This document shows, piece after piece, positions 1-8,043 of a stretch of DNA of 64,000 nt. The DNA is from Deinococcus cellulosilyticus NBRC 106333 = KACC 11606. Lineage in GTDB: Bacteria; Deinococcota; Deinococci; Deinococcales; Deinococcaceae. The position numbers were made by a program, and so were the translations under genes. Within the stretch, counting starts at the first letter, position 1. Every line of letters starts with the position of its first letter. The DNA lies in the NCBI RefSeq assembly GCF_007990775.1, contig NZ_BJXB01000005.1:1-64000 (forward strand), written 5' to 3'. Under the pieces are notes generated by a model. The model was not told where the DNA came from, searched no databases, and worked only from the letters and a program-made list of their open reading frames with translations.

Positions 1-36
1 TCTCGGCTCTTGGCTCTCGGCCTTTAAAATATCCCC

Positions 37-600
37 ATGACCGAGCCCACCACCGCCTCCTACTGCCATGCCGTGCGTGCAGGAAAACTGGACCCGATGC
101 ACACCCTGTACCACGACACCGAGTATGGGTTCCCCCTGCTGGAGGATCACCTGCTTTTTGAGCGTCTGGTTCTGGAGATCAACCAGGCTGGACTGTCCTG
201 GAGCACCATCCTGAAGAAAAAGGACCATTTTCGGGTGGCTTTCGATGGTTTCGATCTGCCCACCGTTGCTGCTTACACAGCAGAGGATGTGGAGCGCCTG
301 ATGAAAGATGCGGGAATCATCCGAAACCGTCTGAAAATCGAGGCCACCATTGAGAATGCCAGACGCATCCTGGTTTTGCAGCAGGAACACGGGTCTTTCA
401 GGGCATGGCTGGACCATCACCATCCCAGGTCAAAGGCTGAATGGGTCAGGCTTTTCAAAGGCACATTCAGGTTCACGGGAGGGGAGATTGTGGGGGAATT
501 CCTGATGAGCACTGGATACCTTCCTGGGGCGCACCACCCGGACTGCCCGGTTTACGGAAAGGTTCTGGAGCTTTCGCCTCCCTGGACAGCTGGCTTGTAA
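37..600 (+). CDS. tag: DNA-3-methyladenine glycosylase I
   Basis: Base-excision repair enzyme that removes 3-methyladenine from alkylated DNA. The 187-residue protein follows the Tag family along its length, with the YHDTEYG block (25-31), QAGLSW (50-55) and DAGIIRNR. The Tag zinc site is visible: Cys10, His26, His166 and Cys170, matching Cys4, His17, His175 and Cys179 of E. coli Tag. Glu47 and Trp55 match the base-pocket residues Glu38 and Trp46. The start is supported by a TAAAAT -10 box at 25-30, six bases before the ATG, so the mRNA is probably leaderless. The next gene on this strand starts about 300 bases later, so Tag is probably transcribed alone in this window. The family assignment is secure. 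Confidence 0.93.
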   Translation: MTEPTTASYCHAVRAGKLDPMHTLYHDTEYGFPLLEDHLLFERLVLEINQAGLSWSTILKKKDHFRVAFDGFDLPTVAAYTAEDVERLMKDAGIIRNRLKIEATIENARRILVLQQEHGSFRAWLDHHHPRSKAEWVRLFKGTFRFTGGEIVGEFLMSTGYLPGAHHPDCPVYGKVLELSPPWTAGL

Positions 601-841
601 AAGCTTTTGGTTCTGGTGGATGATGTTTGCGGAATTCAGGTTTTGAAACCTGTTTCCCAAAAATTCCGGGAGAAATCCTGCTCCTGTTGCTGAATCTTCT
701 GGACACAGCAAAGCTCCATGATGAGAGCCCTGTGTGTTCTTTTCAGAATGGTGAAAGAAAAACCCTGTACTATGGAGGGAACGGGAGCTTTAGGGGTTGG
801 GTGCGTGAGGTGCTTTTTGAGCACAGGAGCGCCACCCACGG
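601..841. other. Intergenic region before the ROK regulator gene
   Basis: No convincing gene. Short open frames on both strands here lack ribosome sites and recognisable protein. I see no strong terminator for tag. The last part leads into the ROK promoter and operator. Confidence 0.5.
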
Positions 842-875
842 TTGTTTGTTTTTCAAACAAACAAAATGCTAAACT
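842..875 (+). promoter_or_regulatory. Promoter with overlapping inverted-repeat operator of the ROK regulator
   Basis: A perfect inverted repeat TTGTTTG-N5-CAAACAA lies at 842-860. It covers a plausible -35 (TTGTTT, 846-851), which is 18 bases from a -10 TAAACT (870-875). The gene it precedes encodes a ROK-type DNA-binding regulator, and family members such as XylR bind TTTGTTT-like inverted repeats. Autorepression is therefore the likely reading. The repeat is seen directly; the regulator-site pairing is inference. Confidence 0.6.
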
Positions 876-907
876 CAAGAATACCTACCCCTACAGGAGT
901 GCGTACC

Positions 908-2143
908 ATGCGGTCAGAAACCCTAGACCTGAATGCCATTCGGATGCAGCATACCCTCATTCTGCTGCGCAAACTCTGGTACGAGGACATCTCCCGGGCG
1001 GAACTCTCCCGCCGCATCGGACTGTCCAGAAGTGCCATCTCCAGCATCGTCTCTGAACTGCTCGACGTGAACCTGGTGCTGGAACTCGGCCTCGGGGCCT
1101 CCCTGGGGGGACGCAAACCCACCATCCTGCGGCTCAACGAAAATGCCGCTTACCTGCTCGCCGTGGACATCGGCAAACGCCACCTTGGGGTGGCCCTGCT
1201 CGACCTGCGCTGCAACATCATCGAAGAAACCACCTGCGAACACCACCGCGAATACACCCCTGAAGACACCTACGATGAACTCGACCAGGTGATCCAGGGC
1301 TTCAAAAAGAAACACCCCGGCAAAGTGCCCCGCATCGCCATGATCGGGGTGTCCATCGCTGGCCCGGTGAACTACAAAACCGGACAGGTCATCCAGCCCC
1401 CGAACCTTCCCTCCTGGAACGAGGAACAGGTGGCTTCAGCCATCTCCAGGCGTTTTGGCATTCCCACCTTCGTGGACAACGACGCCAACCTTGGGGCCCT
1501 TGCAGAACTGCACTTCAGTGGGCTCAGCGATCAGCACCTGATCTACCTCAAATGTGCCACCGGCATCGGGGCAGGCATTCTGATTGACGGCAAGATCTAC
1601 AGGGGCGTTTCTGGAGGGGCCGGAGAAATCGGGCACACCAGCATCAACGAAAACGGCCCGGTGGGACCCAGCGGTTACCCCGGCAGCCTGGAGAGCTACG
1701 TTTCAGGAGCCATGCTGCTCAAACGCATGCTGGAACTGCTTCCCCAGTACCCTCAAACGTGCCTGCGTGCAGACAGCACCCTGCAGCAACTGGCTCTGGC
1801 GGCAAAAGATGGGGATGAACTCGCCACCCGCATTGTCGAAGACGCCGGACGCCACCTCGGGATCGCCATCGCCAATGTGGTGAACCTCTTCAGCCCCAGC
1901 GAAGTGATCCTCGGGGGGGACCTGTGTCTGGCCGAAGGCGTGCTGCTCGACCCCCTCAAGCAGATGCTGGAACAGCGCACCATGCTCATCAACAGAGAAC
2001 AGACCAACGTGCGCCTCACCCGTTTCAACACCCGCACCTCCCTGTACGGTGCAGGGGTTCTGGCCCTGTACGAACTGTTTGACCCCAACGGTCTCAAACA
2101 CCTTTACGAGGTCGCGAAGCAACCGCTGTTGACTGAGGTTTAG
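908..2143 (+). CDS. ROK family transcriptional regulator (NagC/XylR-like)
   Basis: Sugar-responsive DNA-binding regulator of 411 residues. A winged helix-turn-helix lies at about 14-62 (SRAELSRRIGLSRSAIS). A ROK sugar-kinase-like domain follows, with AVDIGK near 85, DNDAN at about 190-194 and GAGEIGH. An in-frame start exists upstream at 842, but ATG 908 has AGGAG eight bases before it and sits downstream of the promoter, so it is preferred. The ROK cysteine motif (CxCGxxGC) after GEIGH is replaced by GPSGYPGS, so the usual structural zinc should be absent. An inverted-repeat operator precedes the gene. The sugar ligand cannot be told, and no transporter or catabolic operon adjoins it. Confidence 0.88.
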   Translation: MRSETLDLNAIRMQHTLILLRKLWYEDISRAELSRRIGLSRSAISSIVSELLDVNLVLELGLGASLGGRKPTILRLNENAAYLLAVDIGKRHLGVALLDLRCNIIEETTCEHHREYTPEDTYDELDQVIQGFKKKHPGKVPRIAMIGVSIAGPVNYKTGQVIQPPNLPSWNEEQVASAISRRFGIPTFVDNDANLGALAELHFSGLSDQHLIYLKCATGIGAGILIDGKIYRGVSGGAGEIGHTSINENGPVGPSGYPGSLESYVSGAMLLKRMLELLPQYPQTCLRADSTLQQLALAAKDGDELATRIVEDAGRHLGIAIANVVNLFSPSEVILGGDLCLAEGVLLDPLKQMLEQRTMLINREQTNVRLTRFNTRTSLYGAGVLALYELFDPNGLKHLYEVAKQPLLTEV

Positions 2144-2144
2144 A

Positions 2145-2198
2145 TCCCCCTTTGCTCGCTTTGCTTGCACTGTCCCCCTTGACGAAAGGGGGATTTTT
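2145..2198 (+). repeat. CCCCCT-family repeat carrying a terminator hairpin
   Basis: Begins two bases after the ROK stop codon. It reads GATCCCCCTTTGCTCGCTTT and then holds the hairpin CCCCCTT-GACGA-AAGGGGG (2174-2192) followed by ATTTTT. Related copies occur at 27100, 27183, 27276 (inverted) and 28540 (inverted). The hairpin and T-run suit a Rho-independent terminator for the ROK gene. Confidence 0.75.
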
Positions 2199-2229
2199 GG
2201 TTGTCTGGGGTTGCTGAGGCCAGGGGGAT

Positions 2230-3009
2230 TTACCCCAGCCCCGGTGCCACCAGCACCTTCAGCCCTGCGTTTTCCAGCGCCACCCGTTGCTGTTCGGGCA
2301 CCCCATCGTCGGTGATCAGGGCGGTGACCTGACGCACCGTGGCAAAGCGGGTGAGGGTGTGCCTGCCCACTTTGCTGTGGTCTGCGAGCACATAACAGCG
2401 TTCTGCAGCGTGACAGACCACCCGTGCAGCAATGGCCTCAGGCTCGTCTCGCATGGAGAAACCAAACTCGGGGGTGATGCCAGTGCAGCCCAGGAAGGCC
2501 AGATCCAGGCGGTGTTCCTGCAGGGTCTGGCGCACGTTGTCTCCGACGAGTTCGTAGGAGTACATGTTGAGCTGTCCGCCTGCGACGATCACCTTGGTGT
2601 GGCCGTGGCTGTAGAGTTCCATCGCGACGTTCAGGGCGTTGGTGACCACGGTGATTTTCTTGCCGCGCAGCCAGCGGGCCAGTTCGGTGCAACTGGAGCC
2701 TCCGGAGAGCCCGATCACCATGCCGGGTTGCACCAGACTGGCAGCAACGGCGGCAATCGCGCGTTTTTCGGCAGCGTGCTTTTTGGAGGAGTCCAGGAAA
2801 GACGGCAGGTATTTGACGGGTGTGGCCACACACACACCGCCCCAGGTGCGTTCCACCAGACCGCGCGACTCCAGGGTGGCGATGTCGCGGCGCATGGTGG
2901 CGATGGACACCTGCACCAGCTGACTGAGCTCTTCCAGTCGGCATTCTCCCTTGCGTGTCACCACATCCAGAATCAGAGCATGCCGTTGTTGGGTGCTGAG
3001 TTTGCTCAC
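2230..3009 (-). CDS. DeoR/GlpR family transcriptional regulator
   Basis: Sugar-phosphate-responsive repressor of 259 residues. An N-terminal DeoR helix-turn-helix at about 5-60 (CRLEELSQLVQVSIATMRRDIATLESRGLVERTWGG) is followed by the DeoRC ligand domain, with the phosphate-binding-like IGLSGGSSCTELAR near 100 and VVTNALNVAMEL. The start is GTG at 3009, with AAGGAG just upstream. It is transcribed away from the 3307 gene. A CGAAA-N7-TTTCG repeat in the shared spacer is a candidate autoregulatory operator. No sugar genes adjoin it, so the regulon is unknown. Confidence 0.9.
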   Translation of the reverse strand: MSKLSTQQRHALILDVVTRKGECRLEELSQLVQVSIATMRRDIATLESRGLVERTWGGVCVATPVKYLPSFLDSSKKHAAEKRAIAAVAASLVQPGMVIGLSGGSSCTELARWLRGKKITVVTNALNVAMELYSHGHTKVIVAGGQLNMYSYELVGDNVRQTLQEHRLDLAFLGCTGITPEFGFSMRDEPEAIAARVVCHAAERCYVLADHSKVGRHTLTRFATVRQVTALITDDGVPEQQRVALENAGLKVLVAPGLG

Positions 3010-3163
3010 GAGAACTCCTTACACGTTGGGTTTGAATTCGACGGACCAGAGCGCAGGCCAGGCCGCGAAGGTGGATTGCGGGGTGGCTCGATTCAGCCAG
3101 GAGGGGACCACAAGAACCAGAACACAGTGTGGACCCGGAGAACAGAGGTAACTCCATCATAAG

Positions 3164-3180
3164 CGAAAATGGAGGTTTCG
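3164..3180 (-). promoter_or_regulatory. Candidate DeoR-type operator CGAAA-N7-TTTCG
   Basis: Perfect 5-bp inverted repeat in the divergent spacer. On the minus strand it sits just upstream of a possible -10 TATGAT, about 150 bases before the DeoR-family start. TTCG/CGAA cores are common in operators of GlpR/DeoR-like repressors. The site is visible; binding is inferred. Confidence 0.4.
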
Positions 3181-3306
3181 GTCACAGATCTGTGGTGGTG
3201 TCCCTTTACGTTTGGACTGGGTCGTGTTTACCTGGAACCGCTTCTGTAAAGATTGTTGCGGTGATTTCCCGTGTGGAACCTAAAATTCCCCTACAGGAGG
3301 ATGAAC

Positions 3307-3624
3307 ATGGACGCACAGGAACAAAAGATCATCACTGCAAAACAACACTTCCAGCAGAGCATTGAAGACCGGTTCAAAAACAGTGACCTGCAGTTGAACC
3401 CCGAAACCCCGGGTTCCGATGGCTTCGTGCTGGGCACCGAGGATGGCAGCAGACGGGTGCGTGCAGTGTTTCACTGCGATCAGGACGATGTGCAGGTGGA
3501 CCTGTACCGTCCTCTGGGCGCAGGATGGGACAGCGAACCTTTCGAGCGTGGCCTTCGGGACTTTGAGCGGGCAGGCTTCCTGATTCAGGAAGAACTGAAA
3601 GGCAATGAACAGAAAATTCAGTGA
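3307..3624 (+). CDS. Hypothetical acidic protein
   Basis: 105 residues, not recognised. It is hydrophilic and acidic, with no signal peptide or membrane segment. It contains a strand-rich core (DGFVLGTEDGSRRVRAVF, then DDVQVDLYRPL) and a helical tail. The ATG at 3307 is chosen over 3301 because AGGAGG at 3295-3300 is then six bases away. A possible -10 TAAAAT lies at 3281-3286. It ends 20 bases before a strong terminator shared with the convergent gene at 3685, so it is a single-gene unit. Confidence 0.75.
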   Translation: MDAQEQKIITAKQHFQQSIEDRFKNSDLQLNPETPGSDGFVLGTEDGSRRVRAVFHCDQDDVQVDLYRPLGAGWDSEPFERGLRDFERAGFLIQEELKGNEQKIQ

Positions 3625-3644
3625 GCAGGATCTGAACCTGCAAG

Positions 3645-3678
3645 CGTAAAGGGCCTGACATCTGTCAGGCCCTTTACG
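3645..3678. terminator. Bidirectional terminator hairpin
   Basis: Perfect 16-base inverted repeat CGTAAAGGGCCTGACA / TGTCAGGCCCTTTACG with two central bases, between convergent genes ending at 3624 and 3685. Confidence 0.85.
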
Positions 3679-3684
3679 TGTGAC

Positions 3685-4008
3685 TTACTCATTGGGAATG
3701 TCGGTTTTCTGGCGGTTGGGTTCGTGCATCATGTTGTGGGCCAGATCCGTCTGGGTGGCCCCCAGAATCTGGGCGGTTTGTTTGAGGTGCGCCGGAAAGT
3801 CTTCGGTGACAGGCAGTCGACCATTTTTAATGCGGTCCCTGAGCTCATCAATGGCAAGTTCCCGGACAATGGCTGCCACAGTCAGGCCCTGTCTTTCAGC
3901 AACATGGGTGATCAGTTCGAGTTCCACCTTTTCAAACTGAACGGTCAGTTCGGTGGGTTGCTGCAGTTCTTTCTGCTCGGTGGGTTGTTGTGAATTCTGG
4001 GTGGTCAT
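3685..4008 (-). CDS. Small ribbon-helix-helix-like protein
   Basis: 107 residues. The middle (about 20-60: ELTVQFEKVELELITHVAERQGLT and AAIVRELAIDELRDRI, given as two pieces) has the strand-helix-helix pattern of CopG/Arc-type DNA-binding proteins. The first 18 residues are Gln/Pro-rich and probably disordered. The ATG has AAAGGAG upstream. No toxin or other partner adjoins it, so an antitoxin role is not supported. Fold assignment by pattern only; a free-standing regulator is the best guess. Confidence 0.7.
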   Translation of the reverse strand: MTTQNSQQPTEQKELQQPTELTVQFEKVELELITHVAERQGLTVAAIVRELAIDELRDRIKNGRLPVTEDFPAHLKQTAQILGATQTDLAHNMMHEPNRQKTDIPNE

Positions 4009-4306
4009 TTGAACTCCTTTAAGAATTGAAATCGAGCGGAAGGCTCCGAAAAAGAAGCCTGATCTCAGGATATAAAATGTCCTGATGAGTTATTTTGGGG
4101 ATTTCTAAGAAGCAATGTCCTTTGTCTTCATCAAAGAAACCAGATTGCTTGGATGTCTCCAGAGATTTTGAACCATCACAATGCTTACAATTCTGTGCGA
4201 TGGATTTCCAGCGACTCGGTCATCTGAATTCAAATTGAGGTTCAATTTAAAGCTTGCTAAAGGGCATCGGGTGACCTTCGTCAGCTTCAACTGGCACAAT
4301 CAAGCC
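4009..4306. other. AT-richer intergenic region between divergent small genes
   Basis: About 300 bases with locally high A+T and no gene that I can support. An open frame enters the next gene from 4181, but its first 42 codons lack a ribosome site and do not look like protein. A CACAAT box at 4295-4300 may be the -10 of the 4307 gene. Confidence 0.5.
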
Positions 4307-4579
4307 ATGAAACTGCTCGTGGTTTTTCTGGTGTCCTTCCTGCTCGGTGTCACGGTGCGGGCCCTGTGGATCATGGCCTTCCCGCTGGATGTGACCAGCG
4401 AGATGCTGAACCGCACCAGCATGAACATCACCGAACTGACCTTCAGAACCCTGATGTCGATGTTGTGGACCGGTGCACTGGTGGGGTTGACGGCCAGTGG
4501 CCTGATGGGTGCCTTCCTGGGCTGCAAAGTTCTGCTTTCTCGCCGTTCGACACCCAAGAAATCTCTGCCCGAAGCCTGA
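4307..4579 (+). CDS. Small two-helix membrane protein
   Basis: 90 residues, unknown function. The N-terminus MKLLVVFLVSFLLGVTVRAL is a membrane anchor or signal segment, and a second hydrophobic stretch (about 50-78, WTGALVGLTASGLMGAFLG) predicts a hairpin with both ends cytoplasmic. The tail is basic. ATG 4307 is preferred over the upstream 4181 start because hydrophobic sequence begins there and CACAAT lies six bases upstream, as in a leaderless gene. No neighbour suggests a role. Confidence 0.6.
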   Translation: MKLLVVFLVSFLLGVTVRALWIMAFPLDVTSEMLNRTSMNITELTFRTLMSMLWTGALVGLTASGLMGAFLGCKVLLSRRSTPKKSLPEA

Positions 4580-4893
4580 AAAACCCCCGAGAGATTCTCC
4601 AGAACTCGGGGGAAGCTGTAAAGCTTGCTTTCACCTTAGCAGAGGCCTCCTGTGCCTTTTGGTGTGAATGGCTGAAGTTGAATGGTAAGAAATCCTGACA
4701 TTTCAGGAGCCCCGTCCAGCAAATCGGTTTTTGAACGGCTTCACCTTAATGAAGGGAATCCTAACCCTTCATTTCATTTGTGAGATGGCGCTCTCAGTGC
4801 GGCCTCAGACCCACTGACTACAGTAAAGTCAGCCTTGCTGTCCTGGTTTCCCTGCAGGAAAGACGGCAAGAGGGGCACAGGGTGGTGGGGTCC
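4580..4893. other. Intergenic region with a hairpin after the membrane-protein gene
   Basis: An inverted repeat CCCCCGAG / CTCGGGGG (about 4585-4613) just after the stop could terminate transcription, though no T-run follows. The rest holds nothing I can call. The open frame from 4780 is entered by the 4894 gene. Confidence 0.45.
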
Positions 4894-5202
4894 ATGAAAC
4901 AGAACAGCAATGTGCAACCGGACAGCCTGGACGAGAACCTCAGAGACTTCATCCTGGTGATCATCAGCGGTGGAGGGGTCGAAACCCTGAGGGTCCGCGA
5001 CATCGACAGGGTGGTCTCGGGCCCCTCCTCCGAAATCAGCTATGTGTATCTGCGTCGGGAAAACAGTGGTGTTCTGAAACTGGTGGTGATTCTGGAAGCT
5101 GCCCGTGCCTTCGAGAAACGGTGTCAGAACCTGCTGGCCGCACTGCAGGCCCACAATTCCGACCTGATCAACAAGTTCTTTGCCCCGCCCATGGTGGGGT
5201 AA
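4894..5202 (+). CDS. Hypothetical protein
   Basis: 102 residues, not recognised. It begins MKQNSNVQPDSLDENLRDFI and has a compact alpha/beta pattern (FILVIISGGGVETLRVRDID, then a strand-rich centre and a helix near 70-90). No signal peptide. An in-frame ATG exists at 4780, but codons before 4894 read as random sequence. A GGTGGTGG stretch precedes the chosen ATG. It is followed directly by a terminator and appears monocistronic. Confidence 0.6.
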   Translation: MKQNSNVQPDSLDENLRDFILVIISGGGVETLRVRDIDRVVSGPSSEISYVYLRRENSGVLKLVVILEAARAFEKRCQNLLAALQAHNSDLINKFFAPPMVG

Positions 5203-5219
5203 CCTCAATCCTTAAAATC

Positions 5220-5250
5220 AAAACTGGCCTTCCATCAGGAGGCCAGTTTT
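5220..5250 (+). terminator. Rho-independent terminator
   Basis: Hairpin AAAACTGGCCT-N9-AGGCCAGTTTT, 17 bases after the 4894 gene. Its T-rich right arm suits the plus strand. Confidence 0.8.
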
Positions 5251-5281
5251 GCAATGGAATGTTTGCAACAGGCAACAGAAA

Positions 5282-5318
5282 ACTCCCGGAGCGTGCACCC
5301 TGTTGACGCTTCGGGAGT
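5282..5318. other. Imperfect inverted repeat between terminators
   Basis: ACTCCCG(G)AGCGT pairs with ACGCT(T)CGGGAGT, with one mismatch. No T-run follows. The surrounding 5203-5502 gap holds otherwise only the terminators at 5220 and 5450. Confidence 0.4.
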
Positions 5319-5449
5319 GGGGGAAAAGCTGACTTCAGTGTAACGCTGCGGCATGAGTTGAACGTGCCAGTTGCATGTCGGAACTTTCAGGGTTTTACCA
5401 TGAAGACATCACGCCCATTTCATTTCTTCTACAGGTGAACGTCCACAGG

Positions 5450-5477
5450 AAAAGAACCTGCATTTGCAGGTTCTTTT
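5450..5477 (-). terminator. Terminator of the DUF892 gene
   Basis: Perfect 13-base stem AAAAGAACCTGCA / TGCAGGTTCTTTT with a two-base centre, 25 bases beyond the DUF892 stop. It is symmetrical and may work both ways. Confidence 0.8.
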
Positions 5478-5502
5478 CTGAATTCACAGTCCAGTGCTCA
5501 GA

Positions 5503-6033
5503 TCAGCTGTTGGCTGCGCGACGGTTGATGTTGGATTCTGCTGCGCTGGTCAGCAACTGGTCGGCCTGTTTCTCTTCGCTGAGGGTGGCCTCCAGAGAAG
5601 CGACTGCCTCCTGGTGACCGAGCACTTCAGCCCAGGTGCGCAGGGTGCCGTAAGTGGCAATCTCGTAGTGCTCCACCTTCTGTGCAGCGCCAATCAGGGC
5701 CGCATCGAGCACTTCGGGGTCTCTGCCTTCTTCCTGGATGATCTCTTCAGCTTCTTTGATCAGACCGCGCATGGCAGGGCAGGTCTTGGCCTGGGCAGGC
5801 TGACCGATGGCCTGGAACACCTGTTCCAGACGCTCTTTCTGCTGGCGGGTCTGTTCGAGGTGCTGCTGGAACAGTTGCTTCAGTTCCTGGGAAGTGGCGG
5901 CCTGCTGCATTTTGGGCAGGGCGGTCAGCAGCTGGGTTTCAGCATCATAAACGTCCTGAAGTTGATCCAGAAAAGCCTTTTCAAAACCCTGTGATTGAGA
6001 GTGCAGTCCTTTACCATTCTGGTTAAAGCTCAT
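5503..6033 (-). CDS. DUF892 (YciE/YciF-like) ferritin-like protein
   Basis: 176 residues, matching the stress-associated YciE/YciF family, which has a ferritin-like four-helix bundle. Visible features: FLDQLQDVYDAETQLLTALP (about 20-40), the Glu/Gln-rich helices with QHLEQTRQQKERLEQVF, then GLIKEAEEII and KVEHYEIATYGTLRTWAEVL with the family ExxxY-type Glu and His residues. The start is ATG 6033: AGGAGG precedes it at proper distance, whereas the ATG six bases earlier is too close. In other bacteria these genes respond to osmotic or general stress, and iron binding is possible but unproven. Single gene with its own terminator. Confidence 0.88.
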   Translation of the reverse strand: MSFNQNGKGLHSQSQGFEKAFLDQLQDVYDAETQLLTALPKMQQAATSQELKQLFQQHLEQTRQQKERLEQVFQAIGQPAQAKTCPAMRGLIKEAEEIIQEEGRDPEVLDAALIGAAQKVEHYEIATYGTLRTWAEVLGHQEAVASLEATLSEEKQADQLLTSAAESNINRRAANS

Positions 6034-6300
6034 CTTCATACCTCCTGGAATGGGATGACGTGTTTTTCCTGCAGCCGACATGCTGCATGGGCCAGAGCAA
6101 TTGAAAAAGAAAGTGTGGTGTAAAAGGGGCAGGTCCGCAGAAAAAACCGCTTGAGTGAAAAGACATCTGCTGTTGAACGTCTGCTTTTCACTGCCAGAAC
6201 CATCTTAAGTTGACCTTTAACCAGAGTTGTCGTGGTTTGCTACAAAGCTTCCCTCAAACCTTGATCGAATCTTGATCAGACGAACATGCATCCCACATGT

Positions 6301-6951
6301 TTACGCCAGGGCTTCATTCTGGATGGTTTTTGCATCTTCAACTTCCAGAATCCGGTACCCATAAGCATTGATCACCTGCGTGGGACCATCCTGATACTGG
6401 ATTTTTTTGCCTTCATACTCGTGGATGTGGCCGTGCACCATGTATCTGGGCTGATGCTGGTGCATGAAGTGCGTCAGGTCCGGGCATCCCCGGTGGGCGT
6501 AATCCGAGCCTGCATGCTCTCCGAGGGGGGGAGCATGGGTCAGGAAGATGTCGAGTTTGCGGATGCGTTTCATTTTCATCTGCATGCCCAGACGCCACAT
6601 GCCCACTTTCGCCTGCCAGGGGGTGTAATGGCCGTGATCGCTTTCCCGGTACCGGGGCACTCCACCCCAGCCTGCAATGGTGAGGCCTGCCACCTCCACC
6701 ACCCGACCATGCACGTTCTCCACCCCTCCGGGGGGCACCAGTTCGTGCTGGTCGTTGAGGGTGAACTCATCCCGGTGGTTTCCTGGAATGTACAGCACGG
6801 GCACAGGCAGTGTGGAGGCCAGAAATTCCAGGTAATAGGCGGGAAGATCACCTGCGGCCAGCACCAGATCCACCTCGGGCATGCCCTGGGGAAACCCTTC
6901 CCGGTAGACAAAAGGATGGACATGGTCCGCCAGCAACAAAATCCGCTTCAT
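6301..6951 (-). CDS. Calcineurin-like metallophosphoesterase
   Basis: 216-residue two-metal phosphoesterase. Motifs in order: Asp9 and His12 in the first strand, GD 34-35, GNHRDEF 57-63, THAPP 139-143 and GHIHEY 174-179. Together these complete the family metal site. No signal peptide, so cytosolic. A TATAAT box at about 6962-6967 (minus strand) lies upstream of the ATG at 6951. The substrate cannot be told; related small proteins include phosphodiesterases and nucleases. It lies apart from the MBL-phosphatase pair by an inverted-repeat element. Confidence 0.85.
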   Translation of the reverse strand: MKRILLLADHVHPFVYREGFPQGMPEVDLVLAAGDLPAYYLEFLASTLPVPVLYIPGNHRDEFTLNDQHELVPPGGVENVHGRVVEVAGLTIAGWGGVPRYRESDHGHYTPWQAKVGMWRLGMQMKMKRIRKLDIFLTHAPPLGEHAGSDYAHRGCPDLTHFMHQHQPRYMVHGHIHEYEGKKIQYQDGPTQVINAYGYRILEVEDAKTIQNEALA

Positions 6952-7008
6952 GTGTTCGAGGTATTATAAGCGCTTCCACGGGGGCGAGGTGGTGATGCTT
7001 TAAACAAA

Positions 7009-7142
7009 TGCCGAGGGCGCAGAGCCGAGGGCCGAGGGCAATAGAAGCGGATGCTTCAGCTGAAGGGTAGAGCTTGAGAAGCCAGAGCAAGGGTTTTCGA
7101 GATTCAGTCAGATCAGGTCTTGATGCCCTCGGCCCCTGGCAT
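7009..7142. repeat. Inverted micro-repeat element, CCGAGGG word
   Basis: Left arm (7009-7040) holds three degenerate copies of GCCGAGG. The right arm (7122-7142) is their inverse (GATGCCCTCGGCCCCTGGCA). GGGCCGAGGGCA is shared exactly. The right arm ends four bases from the stop codon of the minus-strand MBL gene at 7147. Related single arms lie at 1-23 and near 25764. Confidence 0.7.
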
Positions 7143-7146
7143 CGGT

Positions 7147-8043
7147 CTAAACCCGGCTGAACTCCCAGCGGTTCTCCCGCACCTCCTGTTTCACCTGTCC
7201 GGCTTCCAGCAGTTCTGCGAGGTGGGCACTGACCACACTGCGGTTCAGCAGCACAGAGGCAGGATTGTGCATGTGGATGCCCAGGAGGGTGCAGGTGTGC
7301 TGCAACACCTCATCGATGGTGGAGGGCTGTTCCAGTGACTGCAACACAGCGTCCGTGGTGCTCTGGAAGCTCTGCAGGTTCATTTCACACAGGTGCTGAA
7401 GGTCACGGCTGGGGTTGCCATGACCGGGAAGGGTGATTTCGATGCCTTCCAGCCCTTTAAGGGTGCGCACACTGTCCTTCTGTGCTTTTGAATCCACGCA
7501 GTAGGTCAGCGGGTGCTTCTGCAGCACCTCCTCACCGAACAGGGCATCTGCAGCAAACAGCACACTCCCCATCCTGACCGCATACATCTCGCAGGCGTGG
7601 CCCGGCACGGAGATGAGTTCCAGCGGAATTCCGGCAATCTGGGTGAGGCCCGTCTGAGGAATGGACACGGCAGGACTGGCCTTGCCCATCAGAAATTTGC
7701 CCTGCAGTTCCTTGATGGGCCGTGCTCCGAACAGGTACAGCGGTTCCAGAATCGGATGCTGGATGATCGCCGATTCCAGCGGAGGGGCAAAAACCTCAAT
7801 TTCCGGGTGCCTCTGCAGGATCAGGTGGTTCCCGCCGTAATGGTCCGCATGGGAATGGGTGTTCAGAATGGCTGCCGGAGTCAGGTCCCAGCTCTGCAGG
7901 GCCTTCAGCAGTTTTCTGGCATGGTCGCTGTCCAGTCCGGTGTCAATGATCAGGCACTTGCCATAAACGTCCTCGATGATCCCGATGTTGACGCCACCCG
8001 GAAAATAATGGATGCCGGGCTCCAGGGTGATCAGGTCAGGCAT
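7147..8043 (-). CDS. MBL-fold metallo-hydrolase
   Basis: 298-residue metallo-beta-lactamase-fold protein. HxHxDH zinc motif at 63-68 (NTHSHADHYGG), a following His in SVPGHACEMYAV and Asp in LFAADALFGEE, then TLPGHGNP. A C-terminal helical part of about 90 residues resembles the winged extension of lactamase-B2-like or thioesterase-type members. No signal peptide. The start codon lies inside the end of the upstream phosphatase gene (8-base overlap), so the two are co-transcribed and probably coupled in translation. Substrate not determinable; glyoxalase-II-like thioester hydrolysis is possible. Confidence 0.88.
   Translation of the reverse strand: MPDLITLEPGIHYFPGGVNIGIIEDVYGKCLIIDTGLDSDHARKLLKALQSWDLTPAAILNTHSHADHYGGNHLILQRHPEIEVFAPPLESAIIQHPILEPLYLFGARPIKELQGKFLMGKASPAVSIPQTGLTQIAGIPLELISVPGHACEMYAVRMGSVLFAADALFGEEVLQKHPLTYCVDSKAQKDSVRTLKGLEGIEITLPGHGNPSRDLQHLCEMNLQSFQSTTDAVLQSLEQPSTIDEVLQHTCTLLGIHMHNPASVLLNRSVVSAHLAELLEAGQVKQEVRENRWEFSRV

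Noticed and set aside
3685..4008. Antitoxin of a toxin-antitoxin pair
   Set aside because: The protein looks like a ribbon-helix-helix regulator, but the adjoining gene is convergent and shows no toxin features.
4181..4306. N-terminal extension of the 4307 membrane protein
   Set aside because: No start signal, and the residues do not resemble a domain or signal peptide; the hydrophobic start at 4307 is a better fit.
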